Positions 53,930 to 64,000 of a stretch of 64,000 nt of DNA are shown here, in pieces. Both the position numbers and the translations under genes were made by a program. The notes below the pieces were generated by a model. The model searched no databases. It was not told the DNA's origin and was given only the letters and a program-made list of their open reading frames with translations. Source of the DNA: Diorhabda sublineata. Taxonomy: Eukaryota; Arthropoda; Insecta; Coleoptera; Chrysomelidae. Every line of letters starts with the position of its first letter. Position 1 is the first letter of the stretch. Location: NCBI RefSeq assembly GCF_026230105.1, contig NC_079476.1, positions 41,902,559 through 41,966,558 on the forward strand, read 5' to 3'.

Positions 53930-54340
53930 AAACCGACGCCACGACATTGCTTGCAGATGGAACGGTTTTTGTCTTCTGTGGAGCTGGTTCTCCCTTTTCA
54001 GTCTATTGTTTCGATTCGGGTGTAAAGTAATGGACCCACGTTTCATCCATAGTTATGGAACATTGCCAAACACCTTCACGACTCTGTTTTTATTCCTTTG
54101 GTGGCAAAAGCCGCACCCATCTTGCGCACAGCTTTCTCGTATCGCGATGTATCGCACTTTTTGGAAAGCTTACAAGTTCTGCTAGTTCGCGCATTTCCAG
54201 TCGACAATCATCCAGTACCGATTTGCGGACATTTGGTCGACCAGCATCACGATCATCACAGCTCGTACGTTCACGTGGCGTCTTCAAACTTGAAGCATAT
54301 ACTGTATGACCAGGTACTTCTGGGACCACCCTCGTAATCT
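53930..54340 (-). mobile_element. Mariner transposase remnant, family A (N-terminal half)
   Basis: The minus frame 54090-54329 reads RTSCDDRDAGRPNVRKSVLD, then DCRLEMRELAELVSFPKSAI and RKLCARWVRLLPPKE. This matches the mariner linker and second helix-turn-helix ('D..SGRP', 'R.TIRELAE...IS..S.HRIL', 'MRKLCARWVPRLLT'). It continues through MDETWVHYFTPESKQ (first catalytic Asp present) and 'KTKTVPSASNVVASVF' to about 53930. There it breaks off before the second catalytic block. Frameshifts are present. It overlaps the copies at 9.1 and 38.4 kb, so together the three cover most of one element. Confidence 0.75.
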
Positions 54341-54969
54341 AGATCCTTCAGTAAGACCATATTTTGACGGCGAATAAAGAGGTATTGTGGTAATGGTAAC
54401 GCAGTGAACACTTCGACGTCCCGCGCAAAAATGATTGTTGATTCGATCGGATTATTTGTATCAAGTTTCGATAACCAAGTTATCGCCTTCAGAGATTAAA
54501 ACACACATATTTTTGTATCGTACGTCTGTACTTACCTAGTGCCGAAATTATATTTTCGAATGTAAAATTTAAATTTCAAATTAGTTATTTATATAACCAA
54601 AAAATCGTACACAGAAATCAACATATATATTGGTGTTTAAATAATACCTATATGCGTTTCCGGTTAGTAGTTTCCTTCAATTAGATTCAACCCTAGATAA
54701 ATTTTAATATCTCTTAATCATATTTATGTGGTTTTAAATATAATTTATATTTATTTTCATGGAAGTTGCATTCTACAAATAAGGCCGGTGATATCTAGTC
54801 GTTACCATCGAAATGGGTCCGTATAAACGGTTTCATGTTCTGTCACAATGGATTATATTTGCTTGGTTGATGAGCACTTTGATCTGATGTAACCTTAATG
54901 TATAAGGGTATTATCTTCGAAAAGTACAGTAATTACTTACAATTAAGACAAAGAATCAATTAAAGTATC
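54341..54969. other. Intronic noncoding
   Basis: 54350-54460 has some CpG (CACTTCGACGTCCCGCGC near 54410), then the sequence is AT-rich. No gene. Confidence 0.3.
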
Positions 54970-55320
54970 GTTTAAGAAAAATTCTGTGCAAAACAAACGC
55001 GGGAGTGCTTGTCGATGAGCTGGAGTAAGTTTTGGACCAATCGCAGGTGGTTTTGGGGTTATTTTCCTGCAATCTTCATCTTGATATTGTTGACACATTG
55101 AAGTGGTCATTACAAATGGCTGTAAATCATCTTCGTGCTTGATTCAGAGCGTCTATGAAAGGATCCTTGCACACTCTTCAAACCGCTGCTCGGGGCATAT
55201 CCAGTTGTCTATCCATAGCTCGCTGACCAGTTCCATTTTCGATTATAGCAATAACTTTTTTTTGGTTTAGTACGAATTAAACTAACAAGATTCATATTCA
55301 CATCGAAACATTTAAATTAT
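54970..55320 (-). mobile_element. Tc1-like transposase N-terminal fragment
   Basis: The minus strand reads VIAIIENGTGQRAMDRQLDM (about 55255-55200), the first helix-turn-helix of Tc1-like transposases ('I..L...G.S.R.IA..L..S...V'). Next come a block with NVSTIS and then PKPPAIGPKLTPAHRQA (about 55060-55010), the classic 'RPATGPKLT..HRQARL.FA' segment before the catalytic domain. Stops and shifts separate the blocks. The catalytic core is absent, so this is a truncated, dead copy. Confidence 0.65.
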
Positions 55321-55689
55321 TAGGGACAATTCAAATAGAGCAAAAAGAAACAGCAGGAAACTTAAAACATCGATATAAAACTGAAAGATCGCTTTGGATT
55401 TTTTTGTTATTGAGATTTAGGGAAAAGAATATGTATGAAGTTATTGGTATATTACCCATTAATTGAATACTTGTTTGTGTATTACTTTAAACATGGGTTT
55501 CCAATGAGACCGCCATGTAGATGTAGAGTTTACTACTAGAGTTTGATAGTATTTTGTAGGAAAAGGACGTTTAGTAAGTAATTTATCTAGGTAGGTAACA
55601 CTTCATTCTGAAAAGAGGTCTCTATTCAGTATATTTTGGAAATCCCCGCTCTAGACATTCTCATTTTAATTTCAAACATTGGAAAAGCT

Positions 55690-56000
55690 GTCGAACTGTA
55701 CCCATACCAAGAGTCGAGAGGTCGCTCAATACCATTATCATGGAATTATCGTTTCAGTTTAGACCGCCGGTCCATTAATTATACGGGTAAATTGGTGACA
55801 GGTAGGTGGGGGCGGTGAATCGTTAGAGGCGGCGAAACCAGCTTCCCTGGGGGGCGGGAACGAATCACTGAGAGGCATCTGCCAACGTATCGATCGCGTA
55901 CGCAACAATGGCGTGACGCATCTGTTATTGTTAGCCGCCGTTTACTCTATATGTGCCGCCACCATACCGCCGACGATGAGTCGATTATTATTGGAACGAA
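55690..56000. promoter_or_regulatory. Strong GC/CpG island inside intron 2
   Basis: The most GC-rich stretch of the intron, about 300 bp with many CpGs. Words include GACCGCCGGTCC near 55763 (CCGCCGG palindromic core), GGCGGTGAATCGTTAGAGGC near 55810, GTATCGATCGCGTACGC near 55886 and repeated GCCGCC steps up to 55975. The TAAT core ATTAATTATACGGG near 55774 sits inside. No frame stays open throughout, though a 60-codon plus frame covers 55636-55818. It could be an alternative promoter or a strong enhancer of the T-box gene. Confidence 0.35.
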
Positions 56001-56339
56001 CTTTGTTTTCGGTTAGTTTGTTTTATGATTATCGACTGTTAATTCGGCACTATGTTGAATTGAAACAGAATAAATTAGAAATTTATTGAGATATCGACGA
56101 TTGTTTATAATGAAATTTTTTCTCGAAAACGATTTTATGGAATTTGTAAATTGCCGAAGGATTAAGTAGAAAATACTAAGAAGCCGCTATGCCTGCTCTC
56201 ATGTAGATTAAGAAGATACTCAGTTTTGTTCGCCTAGTATTACCTAAAATCGAAAGTTAATTGTTTTTTCCGAAGTTCATGATCAAATAATTGAATAATT
56301 GAGTAATTAGCTACAATAAACTAACACGTTAGTTTGGTA

Positions 56340-56500
56340 TTTATCACTTTCGTACCTATTTTGCATATATTATGCATGTGTAATCTACACCTGCAAAACG
56401 TTTTCACCACGTTACACATAGCGTCGTCATACTTGACTCGGTTGGAGAGGAAAGTAGCATTCTGCGTGTCTTTTCAATAGACACAGTCGTACAAGTCAAT
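56340..56500. promoter_or_regulatory. Intronic island with GTGTA-ATC-TACAC dyad
   Basis: Contains the perfect inverted repeat GTGTAATCTACAC near 56379, immediately followed by CTGC. This gives TACACCT, the reverse of AGGTGTA, close to a T-box half-site. CACCACGTTACACATAGCG follows. Octamer-like TTTGCATATATTATGCATG precedes it. No coding. Candidate T-box-responsive element; inference. Confidence 0.3.
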
Positions 56501-56689
56501 GACACGATCATTTATCATTTTGTAAATTGTTAATCTGTTGTTGTAATTGATTGCTGTACTCGTAAAATAAGCAAACTACTTGAACTTATTACGATTGAAA
56601 TCGACTTATCGGAAAGAATTTTATATACTGGGTGTCTCTAGAATAGTCTAGAATAGTCGATTACCGATAAAAGACAAGTTCATATAAAA

Positions 56690-57240
56690 CAATAATTTTA
56701 TTACCAAATTATTTGTTCGACATAATCGAAATAATCACCGAAGAGATTGAGACATTTGTCATATCTGTGGACAATCTTTTCAATACCCTCTTCAAAGAAA
56801 GTTACCGCCAATTAATTCAAGTATAAAACAGACCTTAAAACTTTTGGAAATTCCGTCGAGAATGCACTAATTGTGAATCTGTTGCACCAGGCCATCTAAA
56901 ACGACGGATTCGCGTCCTTGGCCCCCATCATCATGCACGTCATTACGGCCATCTTTAAGCTTTCGACATCATTCACGCACAACACCATCACTCATGAACT
57001 TTTCCCCATACACACGACTCATTCTCCTATAGATTTCTGCATAACTATGGCCTTCAGCCTGCAGAAAACGAATCACACTTCGCAATTCGCACTTGGCGAG
57101 AGTATTAATAATGGCGGACATGTTTACGTGGCTGCAGCACAACGCCGACTGACGTCTGATTGTCAACCGCGTCTGCACGAAGTTGAAAAAAATACGGCCC
57201 TCGTAGAAATTCTTCTGGAAAGGATGGGGGTGTAAGAATC
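56690..57240 (-). mobile_element. Mariner-like element with large internal deletion (N- and C-termini kept)
   Basis: The minus frame at 56969-57178 contains SAIINTLAKCELRSVIRFLQ, then AEIYRRMSRVYGEKFMSDGV, the N-terminal helix-turn-helix (HTH_48-like) of a mariner-type transposase ('SVIRFL.A....A.IHR.I..VYG...MS...VR'). At 56700-56816 the same strand gives LAVTFFEEGIEKIVHRYDKC, then LNLFGDYFDYVEQIIW and a stop, the undamaged end of the same protein. Less than 160 bp separates the two, so nearly the whole catalytic domain is missing. Terminal repeats were not delimited. This is how a MITE forms from an autonomous element. Confidence 0.75.
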
Positions 57241-57879
57241 AAATTTCGTTTTTTAGGAGAAAATCTGCAAAAAGGTTTTCATGGAAATATAACATGGGCT
57301 TCCTACTTTTTCTTATACATCCATCTCAGATCTATCCAAATCTAAAATCGCGTGCCTGTCATTTTTTTTACGATTATTGAAATAAGATAGAGATGGGAAT
57401 TCAAGAAAAAATTAGAGCAATTATTTCAAAATGAATAATTATTTCAATAATGTGCGTCTAAATATACCGATATCAATTTTACATAAAGCACCACATAATT
57501 CTTGTTAACTAATGTTATAGATTCCATCGTAATGAAAGAAATTTTTTTTCACGTTTTTATAAAGTAAAAAAAAACAATTTTTGTATTTATTGGTGTTTAT
57601 TGAAGTTTGACAACTGTTCCTTTGATGGCGAATTTCTAATCGAAAATTTCAACCAATCGCAAAAATTTAATGGTACATTCTAGGGTTGGTAAATTATATA
57701 TTTCTAACAAAAATATTGCAAAAATTTGAAATTATAAAGTATGAAATTTTTTCGCTTAAAATAATACAAACGGCAACACATTAATTTCTAAATAAAATAC
57801 TAGATACTTAAATTAGTTGATGATTTTTTTATTGCGAAAATATCGTTAATTAGATTCGATTCGGCATTGGTATATTATT
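57241..57879. other. Intronic AT-rich noncoding
   Basis: Probably includes the outer end of the preceding element to about 57330, then AT-rich DNA without features. Confidence 0.3.
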
Positions 57880-58180
57880 TATTGATCTTGGTCCAGCGAG
57901 TTTAACCTCGATGAATATTTATCAGGGCCACCCGTGTCTCTAAAATTGACATAGTATCGGGTCTTCGATACGTTATGTCGGCGTCAGCCAATACTAATTA
58001 TCGGTAATATCACAAGGTGTAAATAAAAACTCAGTTGGGGTTGTACAAATGTCCCATAGTTGATGATCCGATCGCGTGCATCGGCCAACAACTGGCGGAC
58101 AATTGTAAAAGTGTATCCGTTAGTCGCCTTTCATCATTAAACAAACCTCTACTAGTTCGACTCCTCGGTATCATTTATTA
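57880..58180. promoter_or_regulatory. GC/CpG-enriched intronic island with T-box-like word
   Basis: About 300 bp of distinct composition. It includes GTATCG-GGTCTT-CGATAC (dyad near 57954), ACTAATTATCGG near 57992, ACAAGGTGTAAATAAAA near 58012 (AGGTGT, T-box half-site core) and GATCCGATCGCGTGCATCGG near 58065. No coding frame. One of the better enhancer candidates in the intron. Confidence 0.35.
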
Positions 58181-58989
58181 CACGGAGTAAATTAGTAACC
58201 ATAAAATAAACAGATATGGAGTCAGAACAATTCATTTTAAGAGTTTATTTCTATCAAATGCAACGTCGTAAGTAAAAAATTCTTCTTCTTCAATCAAAAT
58301 GAAGTGCCTACTACTCACAAATACATGTACATACACTTTATTATTTCTAATTTGAAGACATAACCTTCAGTATTCCTTTAGCAGTAATCAATACCGAACG
58401 TTTCCAGTTGAATTGTGAACATGGGAAAAATTATTTATACAATCAAATGGTAAGACCAATATAAAAGCTGAAATATTCTACTCTGATCTTTCATTTACAT
58501 CAGTGAAATATTAGTACGAGCTACCAAGTCGAGCATCGATGTGGTAGACCAACTGAATAATGAAGAAAATCCAATTAACATTCTACTAGATACTATAGTT
58601 ATCCCAAAAACGGACTTTTTTGTATTTGCTATATTAATCAAGATAGTCGATCCACTGGCAATATGGTAGAGACTTCTTGGATTATTTTCTTTTTCCAAAC
58701 CAGTATTTAGTGGTCAAAGATGATGAAAATTATTATCTCTAGTTCTAAATTCACAATTAAGATTACAAAATTGATCAATTAGCTGAAGCTGTTGAAAACG
58801 TTGAAAACAAAAATACAGAAAATTCCGTACCAATTATATATTTAGAGACTGCGATGTCTTTTTTCAATGTTCATTTTGCAAACAGATAAAGTCAAAATGT
58901 ATTATTTTGCATTGTGAAAATTCTAAACAATAACTAAGAGTAGGTATCAACAATATATTCTGCTTCTTCATGAGCACCAAAATAACATT

Positions 58990-59750
58990 ATTGATATGCT
59001 TTACAGGCCATGTAGGCCTGGCATCCGTTCTCTATGTAGTTTCTCAACATCTCACTCTCTGTCCCTTAATAATAGAGCTTATTGTAGCTTCTCCATAAAA
59101 ATCCTCCAGCCCTCTTCTGTGTGTACTCCTCCGTAGATTCCTCTTAGTATCTTCCTCTCCCATCTTCCCAACATGGCTTCATCTGCCTTTTTTAGTATCC
59201 GTGTCTCTCATGCGTATGCTGCGATGGGTCTTACTACCGTTTTATATATTCTTATTTTTGTTTTTCTGTACACGTATTTTGACTCCATCATTGATCTAAT
59301 ACTTCCGAATTTTTATGTTCCTTGGGTTATTTTGGCTTTCAATTCTAATTCTTCTTTTCCCTTGTGTTCTATTACTACTCCTAGATACACAAAGTTGGGA
59401 ACTCCTTTGAAATTGTACTCTTTGTGTCTGGTTGTCCTCAAGTATCTCCCATGATTATATATTTTGTCTTCTCTCGATTTATTTCGAGGGCCCAAATTTT
59501 TGGCTTCCTCTATCAACGCTACGTCATCTGCGAAAGCTAAGCATCGTTATTGAAGATTGTCCCATCGCTTTTTAATTTACAGTCACCTTGTCTGAGTCCT
59601 CTATTGACATGAAATTCTTCAGACTTATACCCTTTCCAAATCATTTCATTTTTTGTTTTATCCAAGGTTAGTCCAACTAATCTGATTATTTTTGCCAGTA
59701 CGCCTAATTATATATTTATTTTGTCATATATGCCTGCTCAAAATAAAATA
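58990..59750 (-). mobile_element. Non-LTR retrotransposon RT 3' part
   Basis: The minus strand reads ADDVALIEEAKNLGP (RT catalytic box; the Tyr is not visible), with VPNFVYLGVVIEHKGKEELE then LKAKITQ in the frame at 59313-59516. Past a stop, another frame continues SKYVYRKTKIRIYKTVVRPI, AAYAWETRILKKADEAMLG, RWERKILRGIYGGV and WRIFMEKL to about 59030. This order (ADD, F.YLG, IKAKI, K...YKT...P...YG.E.W, WERK.LR.I.G) is the palm-thumb region of LINE RTs. Only a few stops or shifts interrupt 700 bp, so it is fairly young but not intact. A palindromic CAGGCCATGTAGGCCTGG word lies near 59007. Confidence 0.8.
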
Positions 59751-61077
59751 AAGGCGATAAAAAAAATAGAAGGTAGAAGCTTCACGTGAAGATAATCTTG
59801 TAGATTGAGATTTCGTCATCAATAGTTTCACATTAAGATAATTTTTTATCGAATTCGTTCTAGTCCGATCCTGTCAATTCCACAAACCACAAAGTAGGAT
59901 TTCAAAAATTAAATATGTTGAGGTGTCTTGAGAGTAAAAAAAAAAAAAATAAATTACATTTACCGGAAACACACCGAATGGGTTCTGATTATAGTCGTTT
60001 TCACTAGATGGTAACAGGTTGTGAGGATTTTTTTATATACATTCAATTTGATGTTCTCGGAGAAATTCTAATGAATATGAAGACGATGAATGATAAAAAT
60101 TCGTGCAATAAACGTAGTTATATAAACAATTAATACAAAAAGTATGAGGATTAATGTTTTGGACGTGCTCGTGTTTTAAGAAGGCAAATATTTCAATAGG
60201 ACCCTCTTGAATTTTCCTCTACCTACGCATCTGTTGTAGGCAGTAGCAACAGTTTCGTGTAGGTTTTAAACGCGTTCGAAATTACGTACAAAACGTAACA
60301 AGCAGGACAGATGTGACGTCAGGACAATGGGGATAACGAGATGGTATCCCATATCTTACAATTCACCTCAACTTTGGCAGTTCATTTGTATTTTTGTTAA
60401 CAACTTTTGAAATTAGCTGCTATTCGTTTCGAAATATTTCACGCGCATACAATGGTTATTATATGAAAGAAAAGAAATCGTCCAGTAGGCCGTGTCGACA
60501 CCAATAAGTGTCCTAATGATTTTTATGGTCATATGTCAACAAGTCGTTCGGTTGAAATTCCTAGGGAAAAATTTTCAACCAAATGTATTATTAGTGGAAC
60601 TGATTAAAACCACAAACTATTTACGTCTACTTCCATAAATGTACCTGAGCTTTTTCGAACTGTCGAGACCATCAGCTGTACAAAACCATAGAAAAAGGTT
60701 TGGTTGGTTTTTCCATTTAGTAAAAAAGTCCAAGTATATTCTTAACAGTTTAGTACAGTTGCAGCTTGCAAGGTGCAGTGCAGTCTATTCCGAATTCTAG
60801 CGTTGATACGAAAAATTTGAAAAAACCACGTAAACGACGAATGTTATTATCACTTGCTTCAAAATAAGGCCTTTACACACGAATTGCATACAATATTTTT
60901 TCTATTTGCGAACGTTTTATAAAAATAAAAAAGCTTAATGGTAATTTTCTTCAAGTATTAGTGCGTAAAGTAAGTTTAATTTTCAGTTTTATTGATTCCT
61001 TATAAAATAGGTTATATGTTTATTGATATTTCTAACATCTTAATCAAGATTAAAACAAATTAAATAGAAAACAAATT
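59751..61077. other. Intronic noncoding; GC-richer patch at about 60215-60345
   Basis: The patch contains CAGATGTGACGTCAGGAC near 60306 (perfect CRE TGACGTCA) and AAACGCGTTCGAAATTACG near 60268. The rest is AT-rich without ORFs of note. Confidence 0.3.
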
Positions 61078-61140
61078 GGACTGGACGCGACTTGAACCTG
61101 GGATCTTCTGTAGGTGAGCCATTACGCTACAGAGACCTTA
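61078..61140 (-). repeat. tRNA-like head of a SINE or degraded tRNA (A-box and B-box words)
   Basis: The reverse complement contains TAGCGTAATGG, which fits the Pol III A box (TRGCNNARYGG type). 31 nt after the A-box start comes GGTTCAAGTC, fitting the B box (GGTTCRANNC). In a true tRNA the spacing is near 44 nt, and I cannot pair an acceptor stem. TCTGTAG and CTACAGA form a perfect 7-bp stem around the A-box region. A tRNA-derived SINE fragment is the best guess. Not a functional tRNA. Confidence 0.35.
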
Positions 61141-62479
61141 ATCACAATTTTTTTTTACATCTTAAGTATAAACTTTATGTTGTGGTAGAAAAAAACATTA
61201 ATGAGATTCCAACAGTTGAATCAGTTAGTAGTCCGCTTGGCGGTGTTGCTTTAAACTATTAGTTATAATTATAAAAAAAAAAAATAGGATGAAATAAAAT
61301 AGTTACCGATGAAGAACAATGAGGTAATTATTTTTCAAAACAAACATAACTGACTTCTTCTCACTGATGGCGAATTCGTGAGTCCTTCTTCACCCATTGT
61401 TTCATTTTAATACCATAATGGAAAAGCTTTTAAACGCGTTGTACAAATAAGGTAATTACCTTATAATATGTATTCGTGTTATTTTTATTTCACTCCAATT
61501 TCTAATTTAATTTTGATTAATGTCTAAGCGTGAGCTTTTTTATTTCTACAGAGAGGTGTATGTAGGTACATGTAGGTAATTGCCCCTATGACATAGGGCC
61601 TATGTTAAATCAATTTTCTTTTGTTAGGTTATGTAAAATTAAAGCGAGACGTATAAAAATGTCAATTAATTGCTTAAGTACCGAGGAACTGTTTAATTAA
61701 TAACTAAAAAATTATAATCACAGAATTTAAATGTTTGTAGTTGCCTCGATTAAAAAAATTCGAAATTCCAGTGTGTTCTGCGTGCTCTTTCGATGACCTA
61801 CTTTATAATACTGTCTAAAACATCGTGGCGTGATTCAACTGAATAATTTACCTGCATTTAATCACGCCAAAAAATTTTTGTGGCATTTTGAATAGGTTAA
61901 CAACGAATATAATATAAACCGATGAAATCAATTGAAATATAAAAGGAAAACAAACCTTCTACAAGGTAAAGTTTTCTCGAAAATATTCTAGTATAATTTA
62001 GATTTATTAGAATTGAAATCGATCAGTATCAGTATTAATGTTCACCGTTACTGGCTACTTTCCAAGGAGAATTATTATGGGCAGTGTATTTTGGAACTGA
62101 GTAAATAAATAATCGATATTGAGTAAAGTGTGTATTAAGTAAACGTGTAATGTTGTCAACTTTGAGATTTTTTATCGTCATAAATTTCGTTCAACACGAT
62201 GTTCAAGTTAATTTATTGATCGATTATTGTTATCAGCGTTTCCTTGAGACAACTTCCATATAAACATATAAAAAACATTTTCTAATTATTTAATTACTTG
62301 AAAGATATTTAGAAAAACAATAGTTTCCATTACATGTACAATATTGGAAAATATATTACGAAACATAAATGGAAAATCGCTTTCTTACATCTACTAGTAC
62401 TTATTTCAATATATTCAAGGTTCTACTGGATTTTCATTTTACTTTACCAGAATTTAGTTCAATCCCCATATTGTAAATG
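61141..62479. other. Intronic AT-rich noncoding
   Basis: No ORF, RNA or repeat that I can support. Confidence 0.4.
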
Positions 62480-62790
62480 AAAGTCCAAACAAGCTGGTTA
62501 GACTAGAACCTGCGTCAGTGCCAACTCTATCCTGCAGTGGAGGAAATCACCAATACAAAGACAAACGTTTTCGTAAACGCAACTGACCTCTACATCGGAT
62601 CTTATACACTTAGAGTAAAAATAAAAAACATCGACTTTTGCAATCGTGTGGGGAAGATGCAGAAATACATCATTTCTACATGCAACGATGCGTGGATATT
62701 CGGTTACAGAGAAGAATCAGAGCTCTACCCAACGGGAAACATAATACCCCTTATAACGAAATCTAAATGTCCAAACGTTCAATAGTAGTA
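62480..62790 (+). mobile_element. Possible LINE RNase H/C-terminal fragment
   Basis: GC-balanced, with an 82-codon frame (62537-62785) that I do not recognise. A different frame reads SCGEDAEIHHFYMQRCVDIR, then RRIRAL (about 62640-62740). That vaguely resembles the 'C..CG..AET..H..C.C......R' zinc-finger tail of Jockey/R1-type LINE proteins. The evidence is weak and single-block. Confidence 0.2.
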
Positions 62791-63099
62791 ATCTCAAATC
62801 GACGAGGTTGTGTAGATTCTGACTACCAGAAGAAGATACTACGGTATGCGGCTACAGGTTAACAAACTTGCAGTTCTTAGTACTAGGTTTAGAAAAATCA
62901 ATGCAAGGAACAATAAGAAAGTTTCATAAGAAACATAGTCTAACTATACTGACAATTACGTTTACTGAAACCTTGGTTATCTGAAGACAACAACTTGGTT
63001 GTTGAAACCCGCGTCAGACTGTGTTTATGAGTCGTTTGACTGACACACAGATTATGCGTAAAATTTCGTGACATTTCGATTAGTCAGAAAAAAGTGACA

Positions 63100-64000
63100 G
63101 TCATTTAAGTGGAGCTACTTTTGTTATTTTCGAAACAATTTCTTGTGTTAATTGTTTCTTGATGAAAAAATATAATGTACAAGCTCAAGAGTTGCTTCAA
63201 AAGTGTTATCCGGACTCTGATCCATCGAAAAGAACCGTTTGTTATTGGTTTGCTGAATTTGAACGTGGTCGTACAGATACCGATGATGGTGAGCGTTCTG
63301 GTCTGGTCCAATTGAGGTGGTTACTACGGAAAACATCAAAAAAGTCCACAAATTAGTTATATCTAATCGTAAATTGTAATTAAGTGAGATAACTGAGAGC
63401 GTAACGTTATCAGAAAGCGCCATGTTTATAATTATTCATGAACATTTGATCACGAGAAAGCTTATTTCAAAGTGAGTGCCGCGTTTACAAAAACAACAAC
63501 ATATTGATGATTCAAAGCATTGTTTGACCATGTTTACTCGTAATAAATCAGGTTTTTTGCATCGATATGTGACAATTTATGAAACATGAATCCATAACTT
63601 CACTCTGAAACCAAAACGATCATCATCTGATTGGACTGCAGCGAGTTAACCACGTCCGAAGTACCCGAAGGCATAATTATCAGCTGGAAACGTTTTGGCT
63701 TCAGTATTTTGGAATGCGCATGGAATATTGTTCTTTTACTGTTTCCAAAAGGGAAAGATAATCAAAAGCGTATATTACATAGAGTTGTTGAATGGTTTGG
63801 ATGCAAAAATCAAGGAAAAACGGCCTCATATGTCGAATACAAAACCACTGTTTTACCAAGACAACGCACCCATGGCAGCGATGGTTAAATTGAACGAATG
63901 ACACTTCGAATTGCTTCCTCATCCACCGTATAGTTCAGATTTGACCCACAGTGACCAGTGGCTATTATCTGATTGTAAAAAAATGTTCGCCGCTTAGAAA
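63100..64000 (+). mobile_element. Mariner transposase pseudogene, cut by window end
   Basis: It starts near the ATG at 63162 (NVQAQELLQKCYPDSDPSKR, then TVCYWFAEFERGRTDTDDGE, N-terminal helix-turn-helix and linker). Frame-shifted blocks follow: PIEVVTTENIKKVHKLVISN, FIIIHEHLITRKLISK, DDSKHCLTMFTRNKS, VLASVFWNAHGILFFYC, KEKRPHMSNTKPLFYQDNAP, HFELLPHPPYSSDL and SDQWLLSD. The first catalytic Asp is replaced ('VTIYET' where the family has MDET). QDNAP and SD keep the other two, but their spacing is shortened by about 4 residues from the usual 34. There are several stops. The 3' end lies beyond 64000. It is inactive. Confidence 0.8.

Noticed and set aside
59173..59454. 93-codon plus-strand ORF, hydrophobic, membrane-protein-like
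   Set aside because: Antisense to a clear LINE RT; its hydrophobicity comes from the reverse complement of a charged protein.
61078..61140. Functional tRNA gene
   Set aside because: A/B boxes are present, but spacing is too short and no acceptor stem pairs; kept only as a tRNA-like repeat.

Overview
This is an AT-rich animal nuclear sequence, most likely insect. The evidence is one spliced developmental gene with GT-AG introns and very long noncoding stretches, an interstitial array of the insect telomere unit CCTAA/TTAGG, and many broken mariner/Tc1 and non-LTR elements of kinds common in insects. A beetle is possible, but nothing here settles the order. There is no bacterial-style gene organisation; nearly all ORFs of 60-120 codons are chance ORFs or shadows of transposon remnants.

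The only host gene I can support is the 5' part of a T-box transcription factor of the midline/H15 (Tbx20) group, on the + strand. Exon 1 (42764-42920) carries an eh1-like repressor motif. A 1150-bp intron follows. Exon 2 (44071-44407) holds an acidic linker and the start of the T-box, stopping at the donor after ITKTGR. The rest of the T-box was not found in the remaining 19.6 kb, so intron 2 appears to run past the window end. A CpG-bearing block at 42.36-42.76 kb is the probable proximal promoter and 5' UTR.

Upstream (1-42 kb) and inside intron 2 (44.4-64 kb) the sequence alternates between three things. The first is plain AT-rich DNA. The second is short (150-300 bp), more GC- and CpG-rich islands without convincing coding potential. 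These are candidate cis-regulatory elements, as expected around a developmental regulator, but only an alignment could show conservation. The third is transposon debris: mariner at about 24.8, 56.7 and 63.1 kb; three overlapping pieces of one further mariner family at 9.1, 38.4 and 53.9 kb; Tc1-like pieces at 6.7, 11.9, 40.6 and 55 kb; non-LTR RT pieces at 2.4, 22, 31.7, 51.4 and 59 kb; and a Ty3/gypsy-like gag at 17.3-18.4 kb split by another repeat.

The most unusual material is repeat architecture. There is a foldback element whose 43-bp arms are each palindromes (4439-5149). A 1.07-kb inverted-repeat element contains a tandem duplication (35590-36656). A short hAT-type MITE has perfect 14-bp ends and a perfect 8-bp target duplication (41505-41722). 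A 'GGCCC/CAAGCC' repeat family is present in two copies (20.96 and 34.05 kb). I found no CRISPR, rRNA, intact tRNA or intact transposase.
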